Of a stretch of 64,000 nt of DNA, positions 49,495 to 60,440 are shown piece after piece (positions within the stretch are counted from its first letter, which is position 1; every line of letters begins with the position of its first letter). The notes under the pieces were generated by a model. It was not told where the DNA came from, ran no database searches, and saw nothing but the letters and a program-made list of their open reading frames with translations. Location of the stretch: assembly GCA_018907035.1 (NCBI GenBank), contig JACCIC010000003.1, forward strand, positions 2,580,001 to 2,644,000, read 5' to 3'. This DNA is from Sycobia sp. Sy_11. Its lineage: Eukaryota > Arthropoda > Insecta > Hymenoptera > Epichrysomallidae. A program made the position numbers and the translations under genes.

Positions 49495-50541
49495 TTATTT
49501 GTTCTTTTTTTTTGGTTTCTTTTTAGGTTCATTCTTTTTACTGCAAGTTTTATCTACTATTGTACTATTTTTTCTAACAAGATTAGTGTAATCGGTTAGG
49601 TTTTCGTCGTTTATTGTTTCGTCGATAATAGTTCCAGTATCTGTTTCTAAATTTATATCAATTTGTGAAGGATTGGAGCTGATCAGGGAGTGGGATCGTT
49701 TTTTATAATGAGAAGCCTGTACTTCACCGGGCTCCTGTTCGTTTTTTAAAATTGTAGTATTTGTTGGAGAATTAATATTCTTTGCTGGTGAGAATAACAT
49801 CTGTCTATTATTGTTTTCATTCAATGTCTGGACAATTGATATTATATTGCTCATATTGGTTAGTGTGTTTACGATCGGTTCTGCGAATTTACAGTTTTTG
49901 GCTAGATGACACTCGAGCTTACATAGAAAGCATTTAAGTAGATCGCTGCTCGAGTAAATATAATAATTAAGATTTTCATGATTTATTATAAAAATTTCCG
50001 GTATTTTTTGGACATCGCTAGGCTGAATATATACTTGTCTTCTAAAGCTCAATACGTGGTTATAGCCATCCTTGGATATAGCTGCTTTTAATATAGTGAC
50101 CGGTAATCCCCGTTTAACGTGTAAGTCTGATAGAATATTTTCTATTACACAATTTGGTATGCTAAGTGGCACATTCGAAAACATTACGCGCTTTAGTTTC
50201 GAGACTAGGGGTCTAATAAAAACTGTTAATTCGTTAATCTCTATGTTTTTATACGAATCTGTAAATTTTTCTACTATATCCTTACTTGATACGTACAGGC
50301 AGATACAATTGTTGGATATTCTTGATGCGGCTATTATGTTCGTTGGTTGCGCTAAATTTCCGATTGCACATGTGTAGTCCGTAAGATTTAAGCCTTCACC
50401 ACAGTCCATTATTAAGCATTGCTCTTTTTTTTGTACGAGTTCTTTTTGGGTGATATCTGAATAGCTAGGATCTGTCGTATTTTTGGCAAAGAATGTTGGT
50501 ATTTCTTTGCCCGTTGTTTGGCTGATAGATGATAAAGCCAT
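49495..50541 (-). pseudogene. I-like LINE ORF1 (nucleic-acid binding, gag-like), frameshifted
   Basis: The frame starts at ATG 50541 and is open for 348 codons. It would coat the element's RNA. A zinc knuckle of the CX2CX4HX4C type lies at residues 204-217 (CFLCKLECHLAKNC). The C terminus is very lysine-rich, encoded by an A-run near 49510. The frame stops just after that run. A shift there would continue into KEDNLDKKLYSIKNYLNNG and on to INTLLNSDSEE (about 49495-49180), which looks like the natural C-terminal part. A homopolymer frameshift is therefore likely, either a real mutation or a sequencing error. Only about 130 bp of 5' untranslated sequence precedes it. Confidence 0.8.
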
Positions 50542-50686
50542 GGTATCCTCTATATAGAGGCACCAGTGATTTTAGACTTTGGGGTCTAGCCCCTGTACTT
50601 CACTGAATTTAATAACACGTAAGCGGAGCAAATATAAACACTTCTGTTTACTTTCAGCTCTACGTAATGACTGCGAGTTGAAATTT

Positions 50687-50711
50687 GATTTGAACTGTAC
50701 TTTACTTTCAC
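50687..50711 (+). repeat. Dispersed repeat, copy B right half
   Basis: GATTTGAACTGTAC and the following TTTACTTTCAC continue the repeat broken at 45370 by the LINE; copy A has the corresponding sequence at 27329-27353. Confidence 0.75.
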
Positions 50712-50844
50712 TATCCACTCAATTTCAGTGTCTGGATTAACCCTTGTTGCTCGCCCATCCATGCATTAAAAAATTGGCTTGCGCATTTATCTTTATGACG
50801 TTATTAATTAACGACGAGACTACCATTTTTGTTTTACAGCTATA

Positions 50845-52954
50845 TTAAAAGCCATCCATGTAACTGTTTCTAATGATACTGCGCGATGCTTCCAGTAAAA
50901 TATTTGCGTAAGTGCTTGCATTTTTATTTTTCACAAAAATCGCATTGCAGGGAGATGACTTCGCTCCGCAAATCAAGCTCGTCATTTCGTAGGTACGCGG
51001 TTCATTATTCTTATCCCGATCTCGCCACAAAAATCGTTGCGCACCGCAATCAATTTGTCTCACGTTCACACGGAAAAACATATCGTTAATATCGATTTTA
51101 ACAGCGATCGTGTACTGTTTAAATCTAATACATATACCTGGTAACGACCTCAATAAATCTGGCCCTGTATCTAGTTGGTCGTTTAAACTTAAACGTTCAG
51201 TTTTGGCACGTGTAAAAAAAATGTGTCAAATATCATATACGCGGAAATATCGTATTTTTCTCTACCTTCGCGAATCCAAGATCTATAAATTGCTGTATTT
51301 CGTTATAATATAATGCGGCGTAATGATGATCACGATCTAATCTTTTTTCTAGTGGTTAAAGTCTCTTTATTGCTGTGGACAAGCTATCAACCATCGACAG
51401 ATGATCGTCTCTCCACAATAATCCAATTTCGTAAGCATTGCCTATACGACGACACGTTGCTTCGAGAATTTTTTCGGCACGATTTTGTTCATTTTTCTTA
51501 CTATTTCATCGCTTATACCAAATTATCAAGATTAAAAAAGTGACGAATTAAGTCATCCAATGAATTTTCATACTCATTAATTTTTTGTCTTGCAGATGTA
51601 TCATGCGTGTACATTATTTCATTCGCCACAGCGAGAGCATTTAGTTATATGACAATTCAACCGAGAATGTCCCGTTAATAAGAAAACAAAGCATAGATTA
51701 TGCCTTTTGGCGAAAATCCGTCGCTTATTTATTGACTCGCGAATGAAAAGTGCACATTCCGCGGGTGAATGAATTCCACGTTTACAAATCACGCAAGTTT
51801 TGTTCGAATTATTATTTTTATTTTTAGGCTCCGGTTCATGCCCTACCGTATAAACATTTTTCGAATGCCCTTCTCTTCTAGCTGGTATTACCTTACGTGT
51901 ATTATCATAAATATTACTGTCAAAAATACTGGCAGCATTCCCGAACTCTCCTTCCGTATATAGGAAATCACTCAACTTTTGGAGATCAGATTTTTCCTCG
52001 ATCGCACTTACGGCTTGTCGTTATTGGCAATTTACTGCCAATAGATTTTATTAAATCAGGGCTGTACAATTCAGCAAGCTAAAATTTTTTAAAGGCTGTT
52101 GTCGCGTTCTTTAATTTTGTTGTGAAATAAACGAGACTAACTTTTCCGTATTTTAAAACCGGCATTGAATTTAGATCTGTAAAAATCTTTTCTGCGACAA
52201 TTCTTTTATTTCCGTAATGTAATTCTAGTGTTCTCATTATAATTTCGGGATCGTGACTTGTTGCAAGTAGTGTACTTATAATTTCTCGGGCTTCCCCTTT
52301 TAAAGCGGTCAACAAACGCGCTACATTTTCGCTCTCGCTATATTCTCCAAGCTCTGCTGATAGTTCATATGCCTCTTTGAGCTGCAACCACTTCAATAGA
52401 CCGAAAAAAATAGGCAAACTTTTTGCCGTCGTCATGCGGTTTACAAATCGGGAATTTTCCTCGTTAAAGGTTGACTCGCGCAGCGTATTTAAAGTTCTTT
52501 CAAATGCATTAATGAGTCGCGTAGTCGCCTCGACGTTATTTAATAAGGAATCTGCTTGGAATTCTCTGACCAATTCTGTAGCGTTGATTGAATACTCGTT
52601 ATTCGTTGCTGCTCGGCTTGCTGCTGCTACATCGGGATCGTTGCTGCCAAGAAACTCCGACGATATTTGATGTTCCGCGTTTTCAACACGTTGAGTTGTC
52701 TCTGCAGTAAGCTGCTCCTTCATCAATTTCTAATGTTGAAGTTGTAACTGCTGAGATGTAACAGATCGCCATGGCCGTGAAGTGGATGTCGTTCTGGCAA
52801 TGTCAATGGCTGCTTCCGCTGCATTAGCCCGGTGTTGAAATGATGTTCTAGATGATCTGACAGTATAGCCACTGGCCCTCTCTGTGTGCTTTGCAGCTGG
52901 TGGACCATCATAATTGGAGGTAGCGGTAGCCGCACGTGTCTTTCTCGGCGCCAT
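50845..52954 (-). mobile_element. BEL/Pao-type LTR retrotransposon fragment (gag and part of pol)
   Basis: The minus-strand reading starts at ATG 52954 (MAPRKTRAATATSNYDGP). A frameshift leads to the main gag frame 52726-52079, with AKSLPIFFGLLKWLQLKEAY and VARLLTALKGEAREIISTLL, the conserved gag core of this superfamily. Zinc-knuckle sequence follows at 51975-51619 (TCVICKRGIHSPAECALF, then LCFVFLLTGHSRLNC with one usual Cys changed to Phe, then CSRCGE). Polymerase pieces at about 51560-50845 include AEKILEATCRRIGNAYEIGL and KIDINDMFFRVNVRQIDCGA. The usual MDDF box is MDGF here. Most of pol, including protease, is missing. It ends at about 50845 without an LTR. Confidence 0.8.
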
Positions 52955-53440
52955 TGACATTCAGGATATCGAACACAAAAATAAATTAAATTAATTAATA
53001 TTTGATTTTAACGTATAACAAAATCCCAAATTTCCGTGAAAAAATTCCCAGGTTTCGACACGACTTTATTCTGGAATAAACTAATATTTTAGTGGGATTC
53101 TAATTAAGTAAAGTATTCAACAATAAATAATAAATTCTATAATATTTTAAATTGAATACAAATAATACAGATATAAACACGCTGAAATTTCGGAGGCTAA
53201 TGCAAAAGAGTGCCGCTCAAGCGTTTTCACGCAGTTTCATTAGCCATCGTTGCTATAGAAGTGTTTTTACGATCTTTTTTTTTTAATTAAAACTTAATTA
53301 TGAATCCTTCTGTACGTAACAACAATAATATACGACTCTTTAATTTATAAAAATTAGATATTCTTATACTGGTATAATGCATGCGATAAAATCATTTAAA
53401 AGCGCTTGCAAAATTACAGAAATTATGTACGCTCGTATCA

Positions 53441-54242
53441 CATTATGTCAGAGAATCATATAGCAAATAAATATGAAAAAATTATTGAAATGACAATAAG
53501 ATTCTGGAAAATTTATTAGGTGATTTGATGACAGTGCACCACGTGAGATATTCGTCGTGTTCCAGGTTCCCCGAAAGCGCGTGCTTCAATTTCAGTTTTA
53601 ACCATCGGATCCCATTTATCCTCCCAAAATTCTTTTTCCACCTTGTTCTACAATTCATGTAAATTCATTTATAATAATTTTTAGGATTGCAACAATCTGG
53701 AATGTATGTGCGCTGAAGCAATGAAAAATACGTTCCCTTTAACAGAAACGTGAGTAAAGTGCACTCGAAAACGTATTCTTCAGCTGCAGTTTAAAATTTA
53801 CAGCTTCCATTCCAAATTGTTGCAGTTCTCAATATTATTGCAAATAAACTTATATGTATTGTAGAACAAGGTGGAAAAAGAATTTTGCGAGGATAAATGG
53901 CAATTGATGATTCATACTGCAGTTAAGCACGCGTTTCCGAGTGAACTTTACTTGCGTTTCTGTTATAGGGAACGTATTTTTCATTGCTTCAGCAGACATT
54001 CATTCCAGTTTGTTGCAATCCTAAAAATTATTATAAATGAACTTACATGTATTGTAGAACAAGAATTTTGCGAAGATAAATGACAACTGATGGATAAAAC
54101 TGCGCTTTCGGGGAACCTGGTACACGATGGATATCTCGCGTGATGCACTGTGATCGAATCACCTAATAAATTTTCCAGAATCTTATTGTCATTTGAATAA
54201 TTTTTGTCATATTTATTTGTTATATTATTCTTTCACAGAGTG
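53441..54242. mobile_element. Long inverted-repeat (foldback) element, unclassified
   Basis: The left arm 53441-53773 and right arm 53932-54242 are imperfect reverse complements over roughly 310-330 bp. Long matches include AATGACAATAAGATTCTGG, AAATTTATTAGGTGATT, CCAGGTTCCCCGAAAGCGC and GCTGAAGCAATGAAAAATAC. Weaker similarity may extend the arms to about 53385 and 54290. The 158-bp centre itself repeats part of the right arm in direct orientation (53818-53915 against 54013-54095), and also pairs with the left arm at 53617-53655. There is no coding capacity. A large non-autonomous DNA transposon or foldback element is likely. No target-site duplication was found. Confidence 0.8.
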
Positions 54243-54399
54243 TGATGCAAGTGTAAAATTTTTTTGTAAATTTGGAACCACTTTTGAATACAGCACCTTC
54301 CAAGTCACTCTAACATATTATTATAGGAAAATGTATATCTAATAAATTAAAGAGTATGTATATATTATTTTTCTAACTTAAATATATTTGTAATAATTA

Positions 54400-55686
54400 T
54401 TAGGAGTGTGAATAAGTCTTTCCCGTTTTTTGTAAGAGATGGCGCCACCAATACTGTGCGAGTATTCAATGGTTACATATGTCATAATCAAAGCTTATTC
54501 ATATGTCAACAATTCCATACTAACACATTAGTTAAAATTTTTTCGCATCATAAATTTTTGATATCGTGAAAATGTCGAAATTTGAGCTGAGTCGACGTCA
54601 TTTGCGGGAAGTTTCACTTTATTGGTTCAATTTGAAGAAATCTGCTGCCGAGACGCATCGATTGCTTCAGGAGGCTTATGGAGAAGGTTGTGTCGATGAT
54701 TCAAGTGTTCGCGGATGGTTTCGACGCTTCAAAAGCGGTGATTTCGACGTGGAAGACAAGGAGCATTCCGGGCGGCCGCAAATCTTTGAAGATCGAGAAT
54801 TGGCGACTTTGCTTGATAAAGATTCTTGTCAAACGCAAGAAGAACTTGCTGAAGCATTGGGAGTTGACCGAACAACCATTTCCAAGCGTTTGAAAGCCAT
54901 GGGAATGATTCAAAAGCAAGGAAATTGGGTGCCGTACGAACTGAAGCTGAGAGACGTCGAACGGCGTTTTTTCACTTGCGAACAGCTGCTTCAGCGACAT
55001 AAAAGAAAGGGTTTTCTGCATCGTATCGTGACTGGCGATGAAAAGTGGATACGTTACGATAATGCGAAGCGAAGAAAATCATGGGGACTACCCGGCCATG
55101 CATCATCATCGACGGCCAAGCCAAATATTCATGGCGCCAAGCTCATGCTCTGTATATGGTGGGACCAGCTAGGTGTGGTTTACTATGAGCTTCTGAAACC
55201 GAATGAAAGGATCACAGGCGAGGTCTATCGACGACAATTGATGCGTTTGAGCCGCGCACTGCGAGAAAAACGGCCACAATATTCCGACAGGCACGACAAA
55301 GTTATTTTGCAACATGACAATGCTCGCCCACATGTTGCACCGCCGGTGAAAACATACTTAGAAACGCTCAAATGGGAAGTCCTACCCCACCCGCCGTATA
55401 GTCCAGACGTTGCTCCGTCTGATTACCATCTCTTCAGATCGATGACGCATGGCCTGGCTGACCAGCACTTCCATTCCTACGAGGAAGCCAAAAAATGGGT
55501 GGATGACTGGATAGAGGCCAAACCGGTCGAATTTTTTCGCAACGGGATTCGTATGTTGCCAGAAAGATGGGAAAAAGTTGTAGCTAGCGATGGCCAATAC
55601 TTTCAATAATTCATTTGTAACCATTTTTTCACAATAAAGGCTCAAAATTTGAAAAAAAAACGGGAAAGACTTATTCACATACCTGA
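54400..55686 (+). mobile_element. Complete mariner element, copy 2
   Basis: A 1287-bp element sits between TA dinucleotides (54398-54399 and 55687-55688). Its terminal inverted repeats, at 54400-54430 and 55656-55686, are the same as those of copy 1. It differs from copy 1 by about 14 substitutions in the coding region, a few in the flanks and one extra A in an A-run near the right end. Surrounding sequence is unrelated to that around copy 1, so it is a separate insertion rather than a segmental duplication. Confidence 0.95.
54572..55609 (+). CDS. Mariner transposase (mauritiana-like), intact ORF, copy 2
   Basis: A 345-codon frame with the same start context and layout as the copy at 30672. 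D156, D249 and D284 are all present with 34 residues between the last two. It differs from copy 1 at nine residues: P6L, R65H, E83K, P165A, L217V, L280V, F283S, K314I and L321F (copy 1 to copy 2). Five further differences are silent. L280V changes the YSPDL motif to YSPDV, whereas residue 283 has the family-typical Ser. Nine replacements against five silent changes is what drift after insertion would give. Activity cannot be judged. Confidence 0.92.
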   Translation: MSKFELSRRHLREVSLYWFNLKKSAAETHRLLQEAYGEGCVDDSSVRGWFRRFKSGDFDVEDKEHSGRPQIFEDRELATLLDKDSCQTQEELAEALGVDRTTISKRLKAMGMIQKQGNWVPYELKLRDVERRFFTCEQLLQRHKRKGFLHRIVTGDEKWIRYDNAKRRKSWGLPGHASSSTAKPNIHGAKLMLCIWWDQLGVVYYELLKPNERITGEVYRRQLMRLSRALREKRPQYSDRHDKVILQHDNARPHVAPPVKTYLETLKWEVLPHPPYSPDVAPSDYHLFRSMTHGLADQHFHSYEEAKKWVDDWIEAKPVEFFRNGIRMLPERWEKVVASDGQYFQ

Positions 55687-56349
55687 TAAATTAGAAAAAT
55701 GAATGTTATAGACAAAGTTCTCCGAATTTTATGGTGAAAAGCATAAAAAACTTGATTAAAAAATGACGATATATAAAACAGAAGAGAGTTTATTAGATAT
55801 TGTTATAAACAAAATTTGAAGACCTACCTACAATAAATTTTTTACATACCATCTGTTTTTGCTTTAAAACTAGAATTTTATGAGCAAAATTAAAAATGAG
55901 AAAATGATCATCTGAGCAGCGGGGAAGATCCCTGACGTATCGACCGTAACTTGGAATGATTATAGTAGCTAAAAACGCTTATTTTTCTCGATAATTATTA
56001 GCTTTACAGCAAAAATGAATAGAATATAAAAAATTTGTTTGAATAGGATCTACAACTTTTGTTTGAAAAATTTTTTTCTAAACTCAAAATTATTCCTTAA
56101 AACTTGGTTTTTATCATTTTTACATAGTTTGTGGGCCTGGTGTTGCCACATCCAGATTAGGTGCCGCAGCGAACGATCGCTCCACTCTTCAGTACATTCA
56201 AAGGAATCATTTAAACTAATTTTCGGCTAAGGATAAATTGGTCACTAAAACATGTCCCTGTCTCCCGGACTATTATGATAAGGTTTTATTTAAGTCATAG
56301 GTCCCCAAATTGAACCCAAACTGAGACTAAATGTTTCCAAGTCGGATCA

Positions 56350-56432
56350 TAACGCATATATACGTCCGGAACGGTAATGTCCATGTTAAATTATTCAGAA
56401 TTGAAAAAAAACTATTCTATACGCATGAAAAA

Positions 56433-56481
<49 letters not shown>

Positions 56482-57655
56482 TTTTATGCGTCGCTAATTA
56501 CGATTCTGAAGTCAAAATTGAAAAATTTAAACTTTTTCATGAACAAAATGTGATAAATCCCTATTTCAAAGACTGCAAGTACTCGCTCTCAGTACTACCC
56601 AGAATTAACAACGTGGACATGGCGAATATCTGATCCCAGATTGAGTGTGTTGTGCACACACATGTATGAGTGTGCGAATATTTTTCTATTTTTTTTCTTT
56701 TTTTTTTAATCGTTATGAAGCAAGAAATAGTTCAATGGAAGCTTCTTGATTATTCTATTCACGGTAGTCCACTTTTAGTGTGATAATAATAAAAGCACGG
56801 AGTTATACATAATGTTACAGAACAGATGTTGCATTAATATTTAGAGTGTGCTCTTTTTTTCTGCAGATGACATAAAGTACATCTTCTTTTTTCTATTGCT
56901 ACAGGTAAATACGTTCTTCTAAGATGCATTGCAGATGTTTGTGAGCTTAATCGTTTCTCTTCTTTTACATTGAGAATCTTCAAAATAATCATTAGTCTAA
57001 AATCTGGAAGAGATAATTTATTTTTGGGATTATTCCGATTGTACAAAGCATGGGAATTTATGATTTACAACAGCTATATCAAGAAAATGGAAAAATATCT
57101 TTTTATATCATTTCGCTGTCTTTTTGAGTGTTTCCGTCAAAGATAATGTTTTATTGATTTGATCTACTCTTTCCATATTCTTGTTCTAATCAACTATGCA
57201 AGTTGGTTTCACTCTATACTGACCAGTGCTGTAATCCCTTTTTCTAGTATTTGTAAATCCTGATTCGTGCATAGATAATATTATATACACCTCTTTTTTA
57301 TCTTGCTACTTCAAGGCCATCCAAATCAAAATATGCGCAAATTGACCTGCTCCTTTTTGCAATTTGAAATCTAAGGAAGCAAATCCCTTTCTCTTTTTTC
57401 TGACTATACCACACAAACCTGTGTCTTTCTCATGTAGAAATTCTACTAATATTGGAGATGAATACCAATTACCCGTGTAAACTGTAACCTTTATTAGAAG
57501 GTTTCACTATATGAGTGACAACATTTCCTGAAACAGCTAATTCAAAATCGTCACAGTGAGTATTATCCCCTTTATAGATGATCAAGTCTCAGATCAGTCT
57601 TGCCTCACAATCAACTTGTAAATATATTTTGATCCTGAATCCGTGACGTTTTAAA
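56350..57655 (-). mobile_element. piggyBac-like element remnant (C-terminal transposase)
   Basis: On the minus strand, sequence from about 57655 reads FRIKIYLQVDCEARLI and LIIYKGD (catalytic region), then NWYSSPILVEFLHEKDTGLC and GIVRKKRKGFASLDFKLQKG (57475-57350). The frame 57046-56834 then gives NNPKNKLSLPDFRLMIILK, QTSAMHLRRTYLPV and KRRCTLCHLQKKR, the start of the C-terminal cysteine domain. A TTAA followed by ATTACCGTTCCGG and TATATATGCGT (56386 leftward on the minus strand) may be its 3' end and recalls the terminus at 43229. Stops and shifts occur. It is truncated at the BEL/Pao junction near 57655. Confidence 0.75.
56434..56479. repeat. (AT)n microsatellite
   Basis: A pure AT dinucleotide run lies between the putative end and the coding part of the piggyBac remnant. 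Confidence 0.95.
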
Positions 57656-58303
57656 CGTATTAAAGTTTTGCGTGTATATTAGGCTGCATAGTCAATACAG
57701 CCTGATCGTCGCAACATAATGCCTCCCAAGCCGAGAGAAAGTTCTCATCCACCAAATTAAAACTCAATTTTGAAAATGCTTCGCCTTCTAATGCATTAAT
57801 TATGTGCTGAAATTTAATAATAGTAGGCATTACAGTATCGTGTAACACAAAGGACTGAAATTTGCTTTTAAAGCTTTGCCAATCACGCTGAGTACCATTA
57901 AACTTAGGTAATTTTATCTTGTCAAGAGAGGTCCGCGATGAATGTATTGTTGCCGGCGTAGTTGAGAATACGTTCTGAGTAGGAGGCTGAATACATCTGA
58001 GGCTTGTAATGCGATCATTTAGCCATGCCTTGGTTGACAAGTATTCAGATAACCCGGTATTTTATAAATCTAGTTTGAAACAATTACTTTCATTAAGTAA
58101 CTGCGACAGGCAACTGAGTTGATAGTCACGCTCTCGAAAGTCATTTCAATAAGCGTCTCACACAGTGCTCCGCGACCGATAATCCTATACGGTCATAGGT
58201 GTGGCAGCTTTCTGTATAGATGTATTGGATTTGAAATTCACCAATAAATCTAAGCACCGTTTTTGTTTCGTTAACAAATCTTCGGTACCCTTTTCATCCA
58301 TAA
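57656..58303 (-). pseudogene. BEL/Pao-type gag fragment
   Basis: The minus-strand frame begins near ATG 58301 (MDEKGTEDLLTKQKRCLDLL). After several stops it continues as an open frame 58040-57660. That frame carries DKIKLPKFNGTQRDWQSFKS, KFQHIINALEGEAFSKL and NFLSAWEALCCDDQ, matching the conserved LPKFxG-xxxWxxFK and L-GEA blocks of BEL/Pao gag. No zinc knuckles or pol follow, because the piggyBac remnant begins directly at 57655. It is a different copy, and a different sequence lineage, from the one at 50.8-53.0 kb. Confidence 0.7.
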
Positions 58304-58619
58304 TGTTATTAGTATATGCTCCCATTAATTAAGTAATATACTGTGCGTGTTGCATTCAACACAGCAAAAGACGGAAAGCTTAGTCAAACGCCTATAACTA
58401 TATGTAATGTAGCTTTAATTATACTCTGAATTTCTAAGCCTAGTACATATTCTTTTAAAGTTGAGGTTATAAAGTATCGATTTCTTAAAATACAATGGAT
58501 ATGAAAAAGAGTAAAAAAATTACAATTTTTTATTTTTTTATAACAAAATTTGACTCTTTTTCTTTCAAAATGAAAGAAAAAAGAAAATAGAATTACTTTT
58601 GTATTCATACCGAACAATT

Positions 58620-60440
58620 TGATGTATATGGTAAATTACATTCATTAATTTAACAGAATGAATCTTCAAACTACACGATCATGCGAAATGTGGAGAACAT
58701 GAGGCCCAGCAATGATTTCTACTTATAAATATAAATTTTACGTACAAATGCAAGAGATTAAAAATCTGTGAAATATTATTAGTTATCGAAACAACTTGAT
58801 GACCTAGTAATATTTATTTTATTTATTTATTTATTTATTTTTTTTTTGAAAATAATCATTTTCAGGCAAAAATGAGTCTCATATGGGAAATAATTAATTT
58901 CTGTGTCTAGTACACTCGAAAAATCCTTTTCGGCGCACCGTAAAACGTAGTCACACCAAGTTATGGAAGGGACCATGGATTTACTACGTCAGCCCTCTTG
59001 TGCGCCCAGACTAGATTTTTTATCACTGAAATCAGTAATGTTACTAGCATTAAACTGTATCGATACCCTGATATTCTTATAGAAACATAACTAGTCTCGT
59101 ATATAATAACACTAAAATTATTTGTATTTATATATTCACATGATAATTAAGTAAAAAAAACAACGAATCTGAAGTTTTATATTTTACATATAACTAAATT
59201 GTAATTGACTCTACAGAATGAAACAAGACATTAAATTTGCAGTATGTAAAAATTTAAATGTATGTTTATGTTTTATTATATTTTATTAATTTATATTTTA
59301 TAACTAAAAAATAAATAATGTGCGCATGTTCAATAATATAATTACAGTATACAAAAATATAATAAGAAGATTACAAATACTTATTTATAATTCTCGATGG
59401 AAATCAAATTCTTTTATTATAAGAAAATAACAGATTATTTTTAACAAAGAGTTTTACAAATTGTAATTGAGTTTCACAAATTTGAACAAATTGTTTTACA
59501 AACGTGCTTGTGATAATCAACTGAGGCCAGGGTTCAACGACGACCATAGAATACTTCTTCGTGTTAGCAAAGCTAGCGAAGGCCTCATCCATTTTTTTAA
59601 TTCAAACAATATTGAAGCAACAATGTTTTAATTTAATACAATTCAACCTAATTGACCTTACAAAATCTTGTTACAGCCATTGATCCATAACAAATCTTCT
59701 TTCAACGTTTTAAAATGCATTATTTCAACGATAACTTTTTTATTTTAACAAATCATCTCTTACGGCAAAGATCAAAGATCTCTTTTCCAGTGAAAGATTC
59801 CACTATTGAAATAACAGTCTATCCGATAGAATGACATCGACAGTGTAAATTTCGTTGAATGAACTTTTTTTTATAATTTTCTTTTATGTGACCTTACTCT
59901 AAAAATACCATAAAGAATTGCAGACTATAAAAAGAAAAGCTTTATAGTTTACTTAATTGGATCTGCTAATAAATATTAAGCAAGTTGTTCGATCATAATA
60001 TATAATTATATTAAATTAATAAATAGTTTGATCAATATTACAGAATTTATATAATAACATTCAATACTAATATCATGACAGTCAGACTGCCCATATTTAT
60101 AATTACTCCCTAGAAACTGAAATGGAAATTATTGTTAAAAAAATGAAATAAAAATTAAATTAGAATATAGATTTTTTTTTATTTTTTAAGTTAATTCAAT
60201 TTTTCTGAATGTTAGTAAAGGATAATCTGACTTCGGTTGATCTTTAAGGACTGAACTAAAATAAAAACTTAGCATGCTACTGCATAAATCCCACCCTTAC
60301 CCCTAAATTAATTTATATAATATTTATAGAACCCTTACTTCTCTTGAATACAAAACAAAATTTTATTATAGGACATAATTTTTTATTAATAAAGAATGTT
60401 AATTGTCGTCCAATTTACTTGACTCTAACATTAAATTTAC
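58620..60440. other. AT-rich intergenic stretch without recognisable genes
   Basis: It contains a (TTTA)n tract at about 58808-58845 and one GC-richer patch at 58910-59015. No protein or RNA family was recognised. Confidence 0.5.

Larger units (their letters stand above)
45358..50686 (-). mobile_element. Full-length I-like LINE with 13-bp target-site duplication
   Basis: A non-LTR retrotransposon of about 5.3 kb (45371-50673) lies on the minus strand. It is flanked by CGAGTTGAAATTT at both 45358-45370 and 50674-50686. Its 3' end at left is an A-rich tail (T11 then ATTT repeats on the plus strand). Its 5' end starts CAGTCATTACGTAGAGC. The order is ORF1 with a CCHC knuckle, then ORF2 with endonuclease, reverse transcriptase and RNase H, the domain layout of the I group. 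Frameshifts, stops and a catalytic change make it dead. The intact duplication and both ends show it inserted as a complete copy. Confidence 0.9.

Noticed and set aside
57656..58303. A domesticated gag-like host gene
   Set aside because: The start region is interrupted by stops and the open part ends at a junction with a piggyBac remnant, so it looks like debris.
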